The notes under the pieces: model-generated
The model's input: the letters and a program-made list of their open reading frames with translations, nothing else
Database searches by the model: none
What the model was told of the DNA's origin: nothing
NCBI GenBank assembly: GCA_964488495.1
Contig: CAZAUQ010000037.1
Coordinates: 1-24,336 of the forward strand
Direction of reading: 5' to 3'
DNA from: UBA1402 sp964488495
Lineage (GTDB): Bacteria > Bacteroidota > Bacteroidia > Bacteroidales > UBA1402
DNA length: 24,336 nucleotides
Shown: positions 23,807 through 24,336 of the stretch, piece by piece
How positions within the stretch are numbered: position 1 is the first letter of the stretch
Layout: each line of letters starts with the position of its first letter
Translations under genes and position numbers: made by a program

Positions 23807-23842
23807 AAAAAAAGTCCGAATCGTTTTTACCGTTCGGACTTT
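23807..23842 (-). terminator. Rho-independent terminator of tRNA-Asn
   Basis: AAAGTCCGAA (complement of 23833-23842) pairs with TTCGGACTTT (complement of 23811-23820) on the minus strand around a 12-nt loop. The stem runs into a TTTTTTT tract (23813-23807). It lies between the tRNA and the NUDIX gene. Confidence 0.75.
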
Positions 23843-23843
23843 C

Positions 23844-23920
23844 TGGCTCTTCAGGTAGGACTTGAACCTACGACCCTCTGATTAACAGTCAGATGCTCTA
23901 ACCGACTGAGCTACTGAAGA
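23844..23920 (-). tRNA. tRNA-Asn(GTT), CCA encoded
   Basis: A cloverleaf on the minus strand. The acceptor TCTTCAG pairs with CTGAAGA, the D-arm is GCTC...GAGC, the anticodon stem TCTGA/TCAGA with loop CTGTTAA (anticodon GTT), and the T-arm GTAGG-TTCAAGT-CCTAC. Discriminator G (23847) is followed by CCA (23846-23844), so the 3' end is encoded, in contrast with tRNA-Arg in the same window. Confidence 0.95.
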
Positions 23921-23949
23921 ATGTTTGGTTTGCCTTTAAAAAAGCGCGA

Positions 23950-23957
23950 CAAAAATA
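23950..23957 (-). promoter_or_regulatory. -7 promoter box of tRNA-Asn
   Basis: The minus strand reads TATTTTTG (fits TAnnTTTG), about 30 bp before the tRNA 5' end. A partial -33 element ATTG lies 20 bp upstream (23978-23981). Confidence 0.45.
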
Positions 23958-23980
23958 CAGCATATTGTCGAATAATGCAA

Positions 23981-23988
23981 TATCTTTG
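23981..23988 (+). promoter_or_regulatory. -7 promoter box of the PfkB-family kinase gene
   Basis: TATCTTTG fits TAnnTTTG and lies 17 bp before the ATG at 24006, giving a very short, A-rich leader. It is divergent from the tRNA-Asn promoter in the same 85-bp intergenic stretch; the two boxes are 23 bp apart. No TTTG lies at the -33 position. Confidence 0.5.
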
Positions 23989-24005
23989 TCAAAAAAAATT
24001 ACAGA

Positions 24006-24336
24006 ATGAAGAATTTATTAGCCCTCGGCAACGCTCTGGTTGATGTATTGATCCGCCTGGATTCAGAAGAAATCCTTACAGAACTCGGTATAGCCAAAGG
24101 CAGCATGCAATTAATCGACAAAGAACGTTTTGATCTTATTCAACAATCACTCAACTCATATAAAAAACAATACGCTTCGGGAGGATCGGCAGCAAACACC
24201 ATCATCGGCGCTGCTACTTTGGGCTTGCCTGCCGCCTTCATAGGCAAGATTGCCGACGACAGCAACGGAGCTTATTTCGAGAAGGACATGAAGCAGGCAG
24301 GCGTAGAAACCCGCCTGCTCAAAGGAAAATCCGCTT
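24006..24336 (+). CDS. PfkB-family carbohydrate/adenosine kinase, 3'-truncated by window end
   Basis: The first 110 residues of a ribokinase/PfkB fold sugar kinase; the full family length is about 300-340 residues. N-terminal marks are ALGNALVDVLIRL (strand and substrate-binding Asp) and ASGGSAANTIIGAATLG, the Gly-rich signature 1 of the family, followed by GKIADDSNGAYF. The SAANT form, together with a preceding segment (GIAKGSMQLID), is nearer adenosine kinase than ribokinase or fructokinase. That call is tentative, since the catalytic GxGD motif lies beyond the window. Function would be ATP-dependent phosphorylation of adenosine or a sugar in the cytoplasm. It appears to start a transcription unit of its own, with the box at 23981-23988 and a leader of about 10 nt. 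Confidence 0.88.
   Translation, partial: MKNLLALGNALVDVLIRLDSEEILTELGIAKGSMQLIDKERFDLIQQSLNSYKKQYASGGSAANTIIGAATLGLPAAFIGKIADDSNGAYFEKDMKQAGVETRLLKGKSA

Overview
The window looks like chromosomal DNA of a Bacteroidales-type bacterium (phylum Bacteroidota). The evidence is a type IX secretion (T9SS) C-terminal sorting domain on the first protein, TAnnTTTG promoter boxes ahead of several genes, little sign of Shine-Dalgarno sequences, DUF4957/DUF5123-like and BNR_4-like polysaccharide-associated domains, and a Bacteroidota-type class II xylose isomerase. It is a draft assembly. A 100-N gap lies inside one gene (12765-12864), and the first and last genes are cut by the window edges.

Left part (1-6840), sugar metabolism. 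A secreted beta-helix protein with a T9SS tail ends at 1680 and is followed by a terminator. Facing it is a tight minus-strand operon: sugar nucleotidyltransferase, galK, xylB, xylA, with gaps of 28, 2 and 26 bp. It ends in a perfect 38-bp palindromic terminator. The operon would feed xylose (isomerase plus kinase) and galactose (kinase plus possible nucleotide activation) into central metabolism. That fits the glycan theme of the beta-helix protein and of the GH43 enzyme further right. No galT, galE, transporter or regulator is present in the window.

Middle part (6841-12932). From a compact divergent promoter region, an exported cyclophilin and an M16 zinc peptidase read rightward, 2 bp apart. 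Convergent to them is an E2-like acyltransferase-fold protein whose catalytic His position holds Glu. Next comes a large exported GH43-BNR-Ig-galactose-binding multidomain protein, interrupted by the N gap.

Right-middle part (12933-17040): a short-chain dehydrogenase, a translationally coupled pair of lipoproteins (a thermonuclease and a protein of unknown function), a DUF898/YjgN-like membrane protein with three internal repeats, and an unrecognised 208-residue protein. A 400-bp gene-poor stretch follows.

Right part (17440-24336): tRNA-Arg(CCT) with its own promoter and terminator, then a very tight minus-strand operon NUDIX - giant TPR protein - outer-membrane beta-barrel - recO (gaps of 1, 2 and 6 bp). 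tRNA-Asn(GTT) and its terminator sit directly upstream of that operon. A PfkB-family (adenosine-kinase-like) gene starts divergently from tRNA-Asn and runs off the window.

I saw no CRISPR array, insertion sequence, phage gene or rRNA. Most of the window is ordinary genome. The points most worth a second look are the nucleotidyltransferase-galK pairing without galT, the His-to-Glu acyltransferase homologue, the four-domain GH43 protein, the uncharacterised TPR/beta-barrel pair, and the repeat-module secreted protein at the left edge.
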